Assembly (NCBI RefSeq): GCF_026212465.1 | Contig: NC_080062.1 | Span: 5,904,865 to 5,968,864 of the forward strand | Direction of reading: 5' to 3' | DNA: 64,000 bases | Source: Amaranthus tricolor | Lineage: Eukaryota > Streptophyta > Magnoliopsida > Caryophyllales > Amaranthaceae | Shown: one piece after another, positions 14,592-28,436 of the stretch | Position numbering within the stretch: the stretch's first letter is position 1 | How the letters are laid out: every line of letters starts with the position of its first letter | Made by a program: the position numbers and the translations under genes | Notes under the pieces: generated by a model | What the model saw: only the letters and a program-made list of their open reading frames with translations | What the model was told of the DNA's origin: nothing | Databases searched by the model: none

Positions 14592-16376
14592 ATGTGGAAA
14601 AAACCACATCTGTTGCGCAACATGTGCTGCGGTTTTACAAAGAAGCAACATAAAATTATTTGAAAAAAAAAAATAAGTATATGCTGCGGTTTTCCGTTGC
14701 TCGCAGCAAATAAGTGAATTTTCATATGTATATGCTGCGGTTTTCTGTTGCCCGCAGCAAATAAGCAAGCAAATACTTCGGTTCTAATTTACCCGCAGCA
14801 TAAAGTATTATTAAAATAACCCACCTTTTAACGTTCATATACCCTTAAACCCACATGAAGAATTTTCATAAAACACTCGAAAAACGGCTGTGTACTATTT
14901 CATCTTCTTCATTCTTTCACGCTGCTACTGTTTCATCTTCATTCTACATTCTTTTTGTTCATCTTCTTCTTCTTGAAACCCACGACATTTTCTTGTTCAC
15001 TGCTACTTCTTGTTCATGAACCCACGACTGTAAACTATTCATTAACTCGAAATTTAAGCCTTTGGTCTTGTTCATCTTCAAAACCCACGAACTTAAGGTA
15101 TTTTTTCTATTTTTAATTTGTTAAACCTTTAAGTTTTACAATATATTCATGAAAACACTCGAAAATTAGGGCAACTCTTTTTATACTAATTTTATTTTTA
15201 TTTTTTATTGTAGATTACATAACCCACGAAATCAAGGTAATTATATTTATTTTACTAATTTGCAAGTTCATATCTTTATTTTTTAACATGTAATTTAGTA
15301 ATTTAGTGCTAAAGATATCATTTTATTTGTGAATTTTACATTATTTGAGTTTATGTTATTAGTTTGTCAAATATTTGTGTATTTGTTAAAAATGTCCATT
15401 CTCACTCCCGGTTCCAATGCTAGAATGGAGCCTTGAGAAACTATCAGACGCCCTAGGTAGTTTTGTCACATGGCCATATGCTTGGGTCCGATTCACTACT
15501 ATGGCAATAATCATTTGTATCTTATTTATTTTTACTATTTTAATTGTATGCTTACACTAATTTAATTGTATAAATTGAAATAGCAAAAGAGTACAAAGGG
15601 CTCTAGGAGAGAGATCGGTTCCTCATCAAAGGTGTCGACTGGTTCAAAGTCGGTGGCAATCACTCCAATTTTGACTGATGCGGAGCTAAAAGATCTCTCT
15701 CAAGATTGCAAATGGCTGCACACATGTGCGTCTCGCATGCGTGAGGAGGACCCAATCGTTCTACCCCTGCAGAAGGAACAATTTTGCTTTGTTGAAAGCC
15801 CTTTTGTAATTATTGGTCCTGGTGACATTGGACAATTTTTGAGAGGAGAAATGTTGAATGTAGCTCTTATCCATATCTACATGAGGTGATGTTCATTATC
15901 TTACAATTTAGGCATTATTGTTTAATTGTTTTAATAACCGAATTCTTCTTATTCGTGAGTTTAGTGCGGCTTACGAGGAGCTAAATTCTTGCGAACCTCC
16001 AATAAAAATTGGATGGTTTTTTCCTGAATCGATTTCGAGTACTAAAAGTGTAAATGATCCAGATGATGTCAAATAAATACATTGAGACTGTTTTTGAATA
16101 ATTCCCTTGCATCTAAACACATGTTCATTCTGGCTCCATATGTGGAAGAGTAAGTTTTTATTTTTGAAATTGAACTTATCTTTTGATTTTTAAATTCACA
16201 TATTCTCTAATTTGTTAATTTTAAATTTGCGTTTGTAGTTTGCATTGGATACTTTTGGTCATATGTCCTTTGACAAATACTGTGCACGTCTTCGACTCAT
16301 TACATAAAGCTCAAAGCCCGTCTCGCAAGACAAAATTCAAAGACTTGTTGAATGTGTAATTTTATAAATTTTACCA

Positions 16377-16948
<572 letters not shown>

Positions 16949-17109
16949 TACTACATTAATATTATTACATGCATTGATATATAAATAGTTATACTATTCC
17001 ATGCGTTTCAGCACAATGAAGAAAGTGCGTGGAGAAATGGGATCTATATCTAGAGCCATATATCCGAAATGGGAATTAGTAAAGGTACAAACACTATTCG
17101 AAATACGTT

Positions 17110-17830
17110 TCATTAAGCGTTTTTGGCTTTTTTGCGCATAAAGTAGCTCAAACTTGGTTTGTTTTGCACAAAACTTGGCACACAATACTATATGGTATAT
17201 ATTATTGTGTTCAAATGGTTAGAATTGAAAATCATAGTCATATGCTTGAAATTACGTACTAAGTTGCGATTTTAAGGGTTTTTAAGCGTTTTTGGCTTTT
17301 TCGCGCATAAAGTAGCTCAAACTTAGTTTTTTTGCACGAAACTTGGCACACAACACTATTTGGTATATATTATTGTGTTGAAATGGTTAGAATTGAAAAT
17401 CATAATCATATGCTTGAAATTATGTGCTAAGTTGCGATTTTAAGGATTTTTAAGTGTTTTTGGCACTTTCGCGCATAAAGTAGCTCAAACTTGATTTTTG
17501 GCACGAAACTTGGCACACAACATTATTTGGTATATATTATTGTGTTGAAATGGTTAAAATTGAAAATCATAGTCATATGCTTGAAATTTCGTGCTAAGTT
17601 GCAATTTTAAGGGTTTTTAAGCATTTTTGGCACTTTCGCACATAAAGTAGCTCAAACTTGGTTTGTTTTGCACGAAACTTGGCACACAACACTATTTAGT
17701 ATATATTATTTTGTCAACACTATTTGGTATATATTATTGTGTTGAAATAGGTAGAATTGAAAATCATAGTCATATGCTAAAAATTACTTGGTAAGTTGCG
17801 ATTTTAAAGGTTTTTAAGCGTTTTTGCGCT
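17110..17830 (+). repeat. 168-bp tandem repeat, four copies, in the Ulp1-like intron
   Basis: The marker ACTTGGCACACAA recurs at about 17173, 17341, 17508 and 17677, giving spacings of 168, 167 and 169 bp. Each unit also holds GCGCATAAAGTAGCTCAAAC, TGGTATATATTATTGTGTT and AAGTTGCGATTTTAAGG. A short internal duplication occurs near 17695-17740. The array fills the intron just before the exon carrying the catalytic Cys, and the same unit sits at the same place in CACTA copy 2 (45360-45690). Confidence 0.85.
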
Positions 17831-18720
17831 AACATCTATTTTCTCTTAGTGTTTTCGACAAGATAATACCGTTGATTGCGGCTACTACACTCTCAAATAT
17901 ATGGACGATCTCTTACAATCCGTGAAGAACGTTGGAGTCGAAAATATTGACGCCGTAAGTATTTATTACGTTCTTAAATTATAATATTATATATTTACTA
18001 TTGGTAAAATCTAATGTTTATGTGTCATTCAAACTTTTTTAGTTATTTCATATAATATTATATTATAGGTTTTATTCGACACTCCAAGGAAAACACATCC
18101 TTTGAGAGAGGGGGAAATATGTGGATTGAAAGACAAGATTGCCGTGTATCTTGCTAATTTATGTGTTTGGTAATTAATGTAATTAGTTTAGATTTAGGAC
18201 TAATATATGTATTTGTTTATTACATATTATTACATATTATTATATATACGATCGAGAGTGTATATATATATTAGTTGGTGATTATTGGTGATAATTGGTG
18301 ATTATCATTAGATTATTACATTGTACATTAATCATTGTTTATTACATTGTACACTAATCATTGGATTATTTATAAAACGAAAAAAAGCAAAAAAAAAAAA
18401 AAATATATGCTATATGCTGCGGTTCCACCAAAACTGTAGCATATAGTGTATTTTTATTTTTTTTTAAAAAAGACTATATGCTGCGCTTTTGGGAGAGCCA
18501 CAACATATAGTCTTTTTCAAAAAAAAATCAAAAATACACTATATGCTACGGGTTCCCAAAAATCGCAACATTTAAAATAGGTCATCTGTTGCTATCACTA
18601 ATGCTAATGCTGAGGGTCAAAAGTCAAAACCACAACATATTATGGCCAAAAAATCGCAATAAATGATGTTTTTTCCACTAGTGTCCATCCTACAGTAAGT
18701 GTTAAATGAGAGGGATAGAG

Positions 18721-18985
18721 AAAAAGGTATTTCACAGGACTATTCCTAATGGTAGTTTTGAGATGCAACCGTTTAGGACCCAACTCATGAAATGACCCAA
18801 ATTGAATAATCCTTATAATTAAAAATTAGTATTTGCATAATAACTTCTAACGTGGATCAAATTTGCAACATTATGTTTCTCAATTAAGCACATGAAAACT
18901 GAACTACATAGTTAGAAAAAAATAAATAAAACTATACTTATATAAAGACTCTTTTTTTTGTCTGACCGAAAATTATCAGAAAGGA
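18721..18985. mobile_element. TIR-like miniature element upstream of the WEB gene
   Basis: It shares GGTAGTTTTGAG, then AACCGTTTAGGACCCAACT at the left, and TATATAA then AAAATTATCA near the right end, with 27530-27812 in an HMG-gene intron. The two ends are imperfectly inverted. It ends about 335 bp before the WEB start codon, so it lies in the probable promoter or 5' leader region. Confidence 0.5.
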
Positions 18986-19320
18986 CACTGATATTTCACA
19001 ACATAGTTTTCAAAACATAAAAGGAAATTAGAAGTGGGTCAATGAGGACCCTACCCATTAAAGAAAAACAAATTTTAGCCAACTATCATGATCATCACAC
19101 CATCCATTTATCACATCATCATCATCATCATATATCCCTTTTCTTTTCTTTTCTTTTCTTTCCCCTATAATCACTCTTTTCTTCTCTATAGTACTACACT
19201 ACTACTAACTCTTACATGTAAACACTCCATTTATTAATATTCCCACCTTTGTAGTAATTTGTTGTACCATTAAACTTAGGAATTATCAAGAGAACACACA
19301 CACAAAAAAAAAAAGTAAAA
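18986..19320 (+). promoter_or_regulatory. Probable core promoter and 5' leader of the WEB gene
   Basis: A pyrimidine-rich leader (TTTTCTTTTC repeats, ATC repeats at 19117-19131) runs up to the ATG at 19321, whose context AAAAATGGCG is typical for dicot starts. No unambiguous TATA box was identified; CCCTATAATC at 19163-19172 is the nearest candidate. Confidence 0.35.
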
Positions 19321-22300
19321 ATGGCGGGAACAGTTATTGCAGTAGATTCAGCAACACAAACATATGATTTTTTGTCAGATGAAGAAGAAGAATGTTATAA
19401 TGTGCATGGAATGGGGAATTGTAGTCCCAGAGTGGTTGTGGATACTTCACACCCATTCGAGTCGGTTGAAGAAGCTGTTATTCGCTTTGGTGGTCGTGGC
19501 TTTTGGATCCCTCGGCCTATTCTTGCTCCAGATGATCATTATGTAAGTAAAGTTTGACTTTTGATTTTACTCAAAAGAAATTAATTTATATAAAGCTTTT
19601 AATAGTTAAAGTCTAATAAATTATAGAGTGGTGAATCTGAAAATTAGTATAGAATGTGCTGAACTTTTATGCGCGTATAATCAACGTAATTGTCATTTTT
19701 GTATGCTATATGTTGCATTGTTTGATATCAAAAGATTTTTATCAAATAACTTGGATCATGATTAGCTTGTCTTTGATGAAATCGTCTTATCATTTTGGGT
19801 GAAATTACATGGGGCTGTGGGAGACCCAATTCTCCTTGCTGAAAATGTAGTTCTTTGTAAATTTGGCTTTGATCCCCTTACTAATATGATATATAGTTTA
19901 AAGTGAGTAAAAATATAAAAAAAATTACTATAACTCAATGGTTGAACTAATACATTTGTAATATAAGGTTAAGAGATTAAATTCTAATTTAAACTATTAT
20001 TTTTATAGACTAATAAATTTATATGGTTCAAATTCATTTCAGTCTATATGATTTTAATATTTTTATAGTTTAACTAGTGTTTAATGGTTTGTGCGGGTCA
20101 TTGTTGATTTCGGGTTAGGTGTTTTACGTGGGTTTGAAATCGGATTTTGTGTCCATATTGTTTTTACATAATTGTAAATCATTTTAAATTTGAGTCAAAT
20201 CGGATTCGGTCACAATGTTGTGTAAATTTTGGGTCATCATGTCAATTTTAAACACCTTATATAATAAATAATTTTCTAGTATATAGACAATTTGGCCCCT
20301 CGAATTAAAAATCCTGGCTTCGCCCTTGCTTACCATGAGAAGGATCTATATAATTTATCATTTCTCTAATGGGTCATTTCAAGATTGTAAATAATCAATT
20401 TAAAGTGTTAATTGATCACTTTTAGACTAAAAAATTATCACTATAAAATTATTACCGATCATCATTTTAAGATGATAAATATACATTAGGTCAGTCCGAT
20501 AGAAATAATCTAACCATAAAAATTTCTATATTAGTCTTTCCCTTTTACGGTGCAATATTTTCATTTTGATTAATGATCCCATCATTTTTTTAATTTTTAT
20601 TCACACACTTTTTTTATCCTTTAATCTTATTTATATAATTTTAGGAGTTATTTTCTTAGTATTCGTGTAAGGAGATTGTATATGAAGAGATATTAAAGTT
20701 TAAAAAATTTGTTGAAAATAATCAGTGTCATATCTTGAAGAACTTGTAATTTCAACAACCATAAAGATCACTAGTTCCAAACTTCCAATTCTTACAAAAA
20801 GTGCTTTACTTGTCCTTTCAAAATTCTAACTTATATGTCTTGATGTTGTAACACACCCGAATTTCCTCTCGTCCTTTATGATATTAATTTCGTTAAAAGG
20901 TCAGAAACGGGTCGGAAATTCAGAGGTATTACAGGTGTGCTTGTCAATCTTCTGTATACTTAAGTTGATTTTGTAATTAATTATGTACTTAATTTACTAA
21001 TATGTTGCCACTTAAACTAAGTAGTGTACTATTTATCTAGCTATATTATGAAGTAGTTGAAATTGGGCTACTTATTAATTATAAGAACTCAACTAAAAAT
21101 ATTAAGGGATAACTAAATGAAATTAAATTAAATAAATTGATGTATGTATAGATATTTGTGTGTGAGTAGTATAATAAGTGACCTAGCAATTTTTCCATTC
21201 ATCTTTTTAAGAAGCATTTGTCACTTAAAAAACTATTTAAACTAAATAATACTTCCTCCTTTACAATGTAAGTTTTTATTTTTGTTTTGATCTGAGTCTT
21301 TTTACTATAAATATTGTCTCATTTTCTTATTTTAAATGTTATTTTATTGTTGATAGTTTTGTGAGAATATAAGCTTGTAATGAATAATATCCTCAAAAAT
21401 AACAACCAATAATTCATATTAAAAGTTAAAATTTAAAAAATGCAATTATTTAATTTACTACTAATATATGAAATATATAAATATATAATTTAGAAAGAAA
21501 TGGGTCCGTATAGATCTTTATACTTATAGCATTTAATGAGCACTCATCAACATTTAATTTATCAATAAAAATTGATTGCCATTTGATTTTTGACCGGGAC
21601 AAAAATAGGATCGAGTAGGATTTGGCCATCTCACTAAGGATTTCAATGCATGCTGAAAATATACTTTTATTGTCACTTCAATTTGAATTAATTGAAAGTT
21701 AACAATAAATTAATACTCCATTATTTTTAGTAAAAAAATTGTAAAATACAAAATAATATATCGTAATAACATATAGGTGTTTACAGTTGGCTATTGGTTA
21801 TTGGATTGTTTAATTAATTAATAGCATTGACTTTTTGTTAGTAAATCAATTATTATGAAAGTATTTCGTAAAAATTATTGTTAATTATTGATTGATTATT
21901 GGAGAGAATAGTGAGTACGTCCAAACTCAATATTTGACTATTCGAAAAATGTTTGATATTCAAAAATCCTAGTATCAAAACGCTAATATCTATTTGATAT
22001 TTAAATTTTCAAATCAAATATTCGATCCGAACTAAAATTTTGAATCGGATATCAGAACAAATTATGGAGAACCATCCGATAGTTTTGGTGAGTGATATGT
22101 GCATGCATGTCACAATTTGTGCTGCTTTGTAACCCGTGACCTAGATGTTGGCTTCTGTTACCATGTTAAGAGACCAACTCAACTATCAGCTTAAGCTTAT
22201 GGTTGGTACCCAAAATATGTAATCTAACACGCTTCATTAGATTAGTTCACATTTCAAAAAAAGACATTAGTATTTCACAAAACCATAGTGGCGAACATGT

Positions 22301-23883
22301 GATTAAGGGATAATGTTAATGAGGATGATAATCACTATGTTTATCACACTATGTATGGATCTTTGAACTTACTTTTAGCAATTAGTACTATTACACCACT
22401 AGTTCTTGTCTTTTAGTTAAATAAATTATGTGTAGTTTAATGTATTTTTTGGAATTTAATTCTGAATTTTAATCGGATATTTTTACGTATTGTTTTATCA
22501 GTCTGATCAGGCCATGTTATGTTATACACTACTACATCTATTGTTCAAATCCCAACTAAAAGAGACTCATTACTTTCATTAGTATAATGATGCATTGTTA
22601 TAAGTCTCTTCTAACTAATGGTGCATTCTTATCAACAGCATAACACAGAACAACCTGATGTGCAAAAACTCGATGATCGAACCGCAACAATGCTAAAAGA
22701 TCTACAAAAGAAAGAACAAGAAACACAAGAGATCCTAAAAGAACTTGAGCTAACCAAAAGGCTAGTAGAAGAACTAAAACAAAAGGTCCCAAAAGAACCT
22801 CCTAACAAAGAGTATGTGAACAAATATCCTGTTGATCATACCATTGTGCAACCCACAAGCAAGAACGAAGAACAATCGAATCAAATCCCATCATCAGCTG
22901 CTGGGGTTATAATGATGGAGTTAAAACAAGCGAAACACAGTCTTTATCGGAACACCCATGATCTTGCTGAGCTCCGCGCTTCTGTGGAGGCACTCAGCAA
23001 GAAAATGGATGATAAAAAAGTGTCGTTGGAAAGGCCTCGAGACATTACTGTTGGTGGGTGTGTTAACTCGATGGCAATCTCGAGGGAGCTTAGAGAGCTG
23101 AACTATGAGGCAGAACAGTTTATGAAGACAGCAGAAGCAGCAAGATCAGAAGTTATGAAGGCAATGTCAGATGTTGAGCAGACTAAAACAGGGCTAAAAA
23201 TGATAGAAATGAGATGGGTTGTGGCTAAAAAACTCGAGGATGCTGCTCGGGCTGCTGAAAGTCTTGCACTAGCCGAGATTAGGGCATTAACAAGCAATGA
23301 AAGTGTGGTGTATGATCAGGGTAATAGTCAGAATCATCAGCAAAAACAGGATAGAATTAGTCTCACGTTAGAAGAGTATTGTGCTTTAGCTGATAAGGCT
23401 CAAAAAGGCGAAAATATGTTCAAAAAGAGGTCGGAAATGGATGGAAATGAGGAGAAATTAAGGAAGATTGAGGCATTTAGAAACTCGTTTCCTACACGAG
23501 CTACACGAAGGGACTCTAGGTTGCTCGATGGGAATGAGTTCGAGTATGGTAGGAGCGAGTGTAACAAGGTGGTTGCAAGGCCAACGACATCGATTGGTGA
23601 TATTTTGAGTAGGAAACTTGTGTTGAGGGATGATTTGGAAGTCGAGGCGAAGGAAGAGAGGAGTGTAGGAGGGAAACAAAGAGTGTCATTGAATCAAATG
23701 TTGAGGAGACATAGAGGAGAAAGTGTTTCTCCTCCTAAGAGAAGAGGAAAAGAAGGGAATGAAGGGAAGAATTTTTTTTCTAAGAGAAAGGGATTAGGAT
23801 TTGTTCATATATCACTTCCTATGTCTAAGCATAATAAGAATAAGATCCAAGCATTGAATTTTTGGCGTGGCGATGATGAGTAA
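19321..23883 (+). CDS. WEB family (DUF827) coiled-coil protein
   Basis: Exons 19321-19542 and 22639-23883 join in phase (donor TAT|GTAAGT, acceptor TCAACAG|CAT) to give 488 residues. The acidic N-terminus (DEEEE) is followed by the motif VEEAVIRFGGRGFWIP around residues 48-63. A long, Lys/Glu-rich region of coiled-coil character occupies roughly 80-340, including EEYCALADKAQKGE near 319-332. The C-terminus is basic (SPPKRRGK, about residue 438). This layout fits the WEB1/PMI2-related DUF827 family of Arabidopsis (At2g40480-like). Members WEB1 and PMI2 act in blue-light chloroplast movement; this paralogue's own role is unknown. The 3.1-kb intron holds repeats. Family call firm, function inferred. 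Confidence 0.85.
19796..20333. mobile_element. Non-autonomous DNA element in WEB intron 1, with nested repeat
   Basis: The left end TGGGTGAAATTACATGGGG and the inverted right end CAAGGGCGAAGCCAGG are related to the element at 1584-2430. Inside, about 20083-20258, is a reverse-oriented copy of the TAGAGGTGTTCAAAA family also seen at 29728-29905. Class (hAT-like) is inferred from termini only. Confidence 0.5.
20390..20535. repeat. Copy of the GTGATCACTT/GGTCAG dispersed family in WEB intron 1
   Basis: It carries AATTGATCACTTTTAGAC and AGGTCAGTCCGATAGAAAT, parallel to 9221-9640 and 62750-63120. Confidence 0.45.
20845..20935. repeat. 91-bp inverted-repeat element, LTR-derived in appearance
   Basis: It starts TGTAACACACCCGAATTTCC and ends GGAAATTCAGAGGTATTACA, an imperfect terminal inverted repeat of about 20 bp. 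The TGTAACAC...CCCGAATTT start resembles gypsy LTR termini, so this may be a fragment of an LTR rather than an independent element. Confidence 0.4.
22128..22232 (-). repeat. SINE-like repeat fragment in WEB intron 1
   Basis: AACCCGTGACCTAGATGTTGG, then CTTCTGTTACCATG and CAGCTTAAGCTTATGG, follow the same order as the copy at 1168-1442. Confidence 0.45.
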
Positions 23884-25187
23884 ATGAATTATAATGAATG
23901 GTTGTGTGCAGGGGCAGAGCAGAAATACGTTCTAATTTTGAAAGTGATTAGTATTTGAGATATCTTACTTTATGGGATATTATGCGATTGGGCACCTTGC
24001 ACATGTTCAGATTTACCTTTGGTAATTGTGTGCTTTAATATTAGCTAACATATTCTTTCTTATATTATTAGTATGTTTGTAATCTTTCTTCGATTGTGTG
24101 GTGCTTTCTATTTATGTTTGTATTTGGGTTGTAAAGGGTTTTCTCTATATGATTTGTGCTTATATTTGGAGTATGAATGGATTCCTTCGTTTGTTTGAAT
24201 GTTATCTTTAGTAAAGAGGGCAATCAATTGGGGGCACATGTAACAATCATGGAGTATTACGTAAATTCATGTTCGTCTTTAGTTATTGGTTGGTTCAATT
24301 AGCTTATTTGATCAATCGGTAATATTAGGTGATTTGTTAACTACTACGTCACTTACTAAAGTCAACAAATATTGAGACAAAATTTATGGATAAAATTTTA
24401 ACAAAGGATAAAAGATAGACTAAAAAAAAACACGTTAGCAAACTACTCTCTCTGATCGTATTTGTTGTTCCTATTTTTTATTTTAAGCAATTTTATTTGT
24501 ATTTTGTTAAATAATTTTTTTATTTATATCACATTTTTGACTTAACTAACTTAAATCATTTTAATTTTAATTTTTAAACGTCAATAGTTCTACATATTTT
24601 TTAATTACTTAAATTTTACATTTTTATAATGTTTATGGTCTTTATTTCCCCCTAACTTTATTTTAACATTTTTAATGTTTATGATTCTCATTTGCTCCAT
24701 TAACTCTATTCTTCAATAAAATAATATATTTACCATATAAAAAATTTAACTTTTCCTAATTATTGCTCATTGGAGTATGAATGGACTAATAATAATTTAA
24801 ACACAATTTCTTATATAAGACGGTCAAATCGTGAGAAATACTTCATAGTTTGGTTAAATAGTTTAATAATAGTAATTTTTAGCTTATAAACTTGTTGTTT
24901 TGATGTTGTGTCAGACACATTTAAAAGGAGATTATTGGCAAACAGCTTTCCACCTTACCAAAAAACAAACGACATTTTTAACCATTGGCGCTCTTTTTAA
25001 AGATCTTTTCCGGGTAAATTAAATTTTGAAGTTTCAACTGTTCTACTGTTTAACCTATTAATAAATTAAATCAAACTAATGTGAACACCATAACCCACTG
25101 TTTCTCCTTTCCAATGGAGAATAAGAACCAAAATTAACATCATTTCATCAACAAAATCGCTTTATCTCCTCCATTTAAGCACCTTCA
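23884..25187. other. Intergenic: WEB 3' region and HMG gene upstream region
   Basis: The WEB 3' flank contains GCAGGGGCAGAGCAG at 23910-23924, a lone terminus resembling the GGGGCGGAGC elements. A Stowaway-like start (TACTCTCTCTGATCGTATTT) lies near 24446. The 120 bp before 25188 is a plausible promoter/leader (TTTATCTCCTCCATTTAAGC) with no clear TATA box. No additional gene. Confidence 0.45.
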
Positions 25188-28089
25188 ATGGCGACTCGCA
25201 AAAGGGTTCGTGCTTTTCGCTATGCTCCCCCTCCTCTCCGTGCTCCCGATGGAAGCGCCTTCATGAATTGGTACTAATTCTTATCCATGTTTGAGTAATT
25301 ATAAAACTATTTTATCTTTTTTATATGAATTTTTGGGTTTTTTTTAGGGTTTTTGTAATTTTTTTTTTCTGGATTTGTATTTTTTCAGTGAAAAATGTGG
25401 AGTGTCGGTGGCAATTGCATTAATGGATATGCATGATTGCAAAAGGAAGAAAGATGTGAAGAAATTTAAAGGGAATTCTAAGCCTTCAATTCCTGAAAAA
25501 ATTCTGATTTCGGAGCAACCCAGATCGCCTTTTATGTTTTTCATGTAATTTCTTGCAATATCTCTTCTGGGTTTTAATATTGAAACACTTTCAATTCCCA
25601 ACTTAAATTCCAAGGAAAACCCTTTTGGAGTGGTTTTTCTAATCAATTTTGAAGCACTTTATTTGTCATTTTTGACATTTTAATGGTTAATTTTAGGGAA
25701 AGTTATTCAAAATCTTGCAAAAGTGGTCAAAATTCGATTGAGGTTAATCGTGAAGCTGTTGAGAAATGGAAGAAAATGTCTACCAAGGTATATGCCCCAC
25801 TACTTTAGCGTTACAAAAAGTTGTCAAACCCGTTTTTTTTGTTTTGATTTACAGTCTTTTTCGAGTGGAAGTTTTCGGTGCTCGTAACTTTCTTATTTTC
25901 TTCGAAAACAATATGGTATATATTCGACCGTATTTTATTTTCTAATATAAATGGAATAAATTAGATATAATGTGTTAAAGAAAAAGTAAAAAAAAGAACT
26001 CTTATTTCGAGTTGAATATTTAGCTCCAATAATCGATAACATTAGGACTTCAAAAAATAGTAGGATATAGGATCAGCGCCGGTTCTATTTCTATACCCAT
26101 TCAAGGTATACGATTGCCTAAACCCTTGGAAAATAGGAGTTTATATATATTAACAAACTTCATATATTTTATTATAATCATAACTCAGTTGGTAGAATGT
26201 CTTCTTATCATATTATCGGTCAGGGGTTTGAAACCCACCAATGTTAAATTTTGGTTCTTATTTACGATTTATTTGACAATAAGTAGTACTTGTTTACATG
26301 TTTGTCGTTACTTTTATAGTTACATTTGACATTTGAGTCTTCTGTTATTTTTAATTATTTTTAGGTATATGACATTAAAATTTTAGTTATATCTAATTAT
26401 TTGATACCATACTAAAAAATATAGCATCATTTTTTTGTCTTTATTAATGTTTAAATGGTTAAAAAAGTGTTTCAAATTTCTAAACATCAAAAAGTAAATA
26501 GGAATTATATAGTTTTTGCTCTAGCCCTCCTAGGATCCTTTTTATCTCATCTGCATAAGTAGACTTATTAACGTAAGAGTGTTTATAAATTTGATTGTTT
26601 AGGAGAGATGGCCATATATTCTTCAAGCACAAAAAGTGGATATGGTTTATATGAATATTCTTCGTCAAGAAGAAATCCAACTTTCTCAAGTAAGTTTTAT
26701 GAATCAATGATTTCTAGTTCAATCATTTGTAATAATTTCCATGGTTGAAATTCAAACTTATTGTTAGTGATTTGTAGTTGAACCTTTGTATTTATGGTTA
26801 TGATAGAAACAAATGGTTGAAAGATATGAGATTGTTATCCTAGGAATGTAAGACCTAAAAGAGCAAATATCATCATAATAACGCGTACATATATCTAATA
26901 AAACTTGTTTTTCATTTATAAAATAGAATTTATAATTTTCATTTTGGGGCCCACGGCACATGCTTTTCCTATCCCATCTCCAAAACGGCCTTATACAGCT
27001 ATGCTTGAACGAGCCACATCATGCTCAAACGAGCACAATGCCTGCTCGTACAAGCAAAACCTATTGCCAAGTCTTCGGAAATGTTTTGATCAATGTTCTG
27101 AATGAAGGGAGGTCAATTAGAAGAAATATGACCATTTTACTTATATAATGTAGTGAAAAACTCTAGTTAGACAATTTAGAACATTTACACCCTTTTTCTT
27201 TTGAGATTAAGACTCTATCAGAATTATTATATGTATTTCAAAATTTTTTAAAGTGATAGAAGATCAAAATTGTTTAAACTATCCAAATAATAATGTACAA
27301 ATCTAAAACTTTCAATCTAACCATTTATTTTCACTGAGCTGGCTTCTCTTGTAAGCATTGTATCTTACATTACATTTCTAAAATTAGATTTTTTTGCATC
27401 ACTAACTTTTTTAATCTTTGTAAACATTACGAATAAATACAGGACGGTGATGATGAAGCAGATTCAGCAAAAGGCACTCAGGTTTTCCTTTTTTTTAATG
27501 CATTGCAAAAATACAGTTTCGTTTACGGCAGAGCCTTTTTAAGGTAGTTTTGAGGTGTAACCGTTTAGGACCCAACTTATAAAGGAGACCAAATTGAGTT
27601 AGTCCTTATTATGAAAATTTAACTTGTGCATAAGTACTTTATCATTATACGATCTTAAATTTGCACATTTATATGACGTTAATGTGATGGAAAAAAAGAG
27701 AAACTATGTGATGCATTATTGAAGAAACAAAAAACAAAACTTATATAAGAGCCATTTTTTATGTTTCGACAAGGGCCCAAAAATTATCAAGAACGGCACT
27801 CATTTGTGTTCACGTTAATAGCCACGAAACAGATATCACGTCCATTACGTATGATTTCGCTTTCAAATGCAGCCTATATTTTGGTCGCAACAAACTCAAA
27901 TAATACGGTCGCGATACGGTGACAGGGCCTTATTTTTTCACTATGACTCAATTTCTATTACAAATTTTTTGAACTCAATGAGACTACCTCTATTAGACAC
28001 TTATTTCTTCCATTATCTCTGAACTTCAGTATGGTTCTGAATACTCGGATGACTATGATTCTGAAGAAAGTGAAGGTTGGAACAAGTAA
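25188..28089 (+). CDS. HMG-box protein with N-terminal Cys/His motif
   Basis: Six exons: 25188-25270, 25389-25544, 25697-25787, 26603-26689, 27443-27481 and 28030-28089; all junctions are GT-AG and in phase, giving 171 residues. The basic N-terminus (MATRKRVRAFRY) precedes C28-x2-C31-x11-H43-x-C45, a possible zinc-binding site. One HMG box follows at about 72-139 (QPRSPFMFFM, W104, ERWPY with W113), then an acidic Asp/Glu/Ser tail. Plant HMGB-type proteins bind and bend DNA in chromatin; a Cys/His motif before a single box and the short acidic tail suggest the divergent HMGB7/HMGB14-like group, from memory. The stop TAA follows AAC AAG directly and overlaps an excellent donor (AA|GTAAGTAA), so the C-terminus could be alternatively spliced. 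Confidence 0.8.
26176..26262 (+). repeat. tRNA-derived SINE head in HMG intron 3
   Basis: TAACTCAGTTGGTAGA (26181-26196) matches a Pol III box A, and GGTTTGAAACC (26225-26235) matches box B, at normal tRNA-like spacing. The intervening stem positions do not pair as a functional tRNA and there is no acceptor stem, so this is a SINE head on the sense strand of the host gene. Confidence 0.65.
27530..27812. mobile_element. TIR-like miniature element in HMG intron 5
   Basis: Second copy of the element at 18721-18985. The left end GCAGAGCCTTTTTAAGGTAG and the inverted right end GAGTGCCGTTCTTGATAATT form an imperfect terminal inverted repeat. Shared internal phrase: AACCGTTTAGGACCCAACT. No open frame. 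Confidence 0.55.
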
Positions 28090-28436
28090 GTAATACATTT
28101 CATTCCATGCATCATTTTCTGTGTTAGTCTATATAACATATCCTCGTGATAATTAGAGTTAGGTTTATGAGATTATGTGCTAGCACATTGTGGAAACGGT
28201 TGCAATCGGGGTAATGAATGTCTTAATATCAGTCGAATTATTCCTTAATACGGCCCAAAATGCGATTTTTATACACCTTTACAATATGGGAAATATCGAT
28301 TCGTTTGTTTTAAAAATTTTACAATGCAGCCGATGCGATTCAATGTGGCCTTGTTTTACACTATGGTGCTGCATGCATCTACACTTCTAGTTGTCGCTCA
28401 AAGTTCTCTCGTGTTAAAGAGGGAGTATCAGAGTAT

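Noticed and set aside
23103..23297. Antisense frames across the WEB exon
   Set aside because: They are shadows of the sense coding frame, which has domain-level support.
26181..26245. Possible tRNA gene
   Set aside because: Boxes A and B are present, but the acceptor and anticodon stems do not pair and the copy sits inside an intron, so a SINE head is a better reading.
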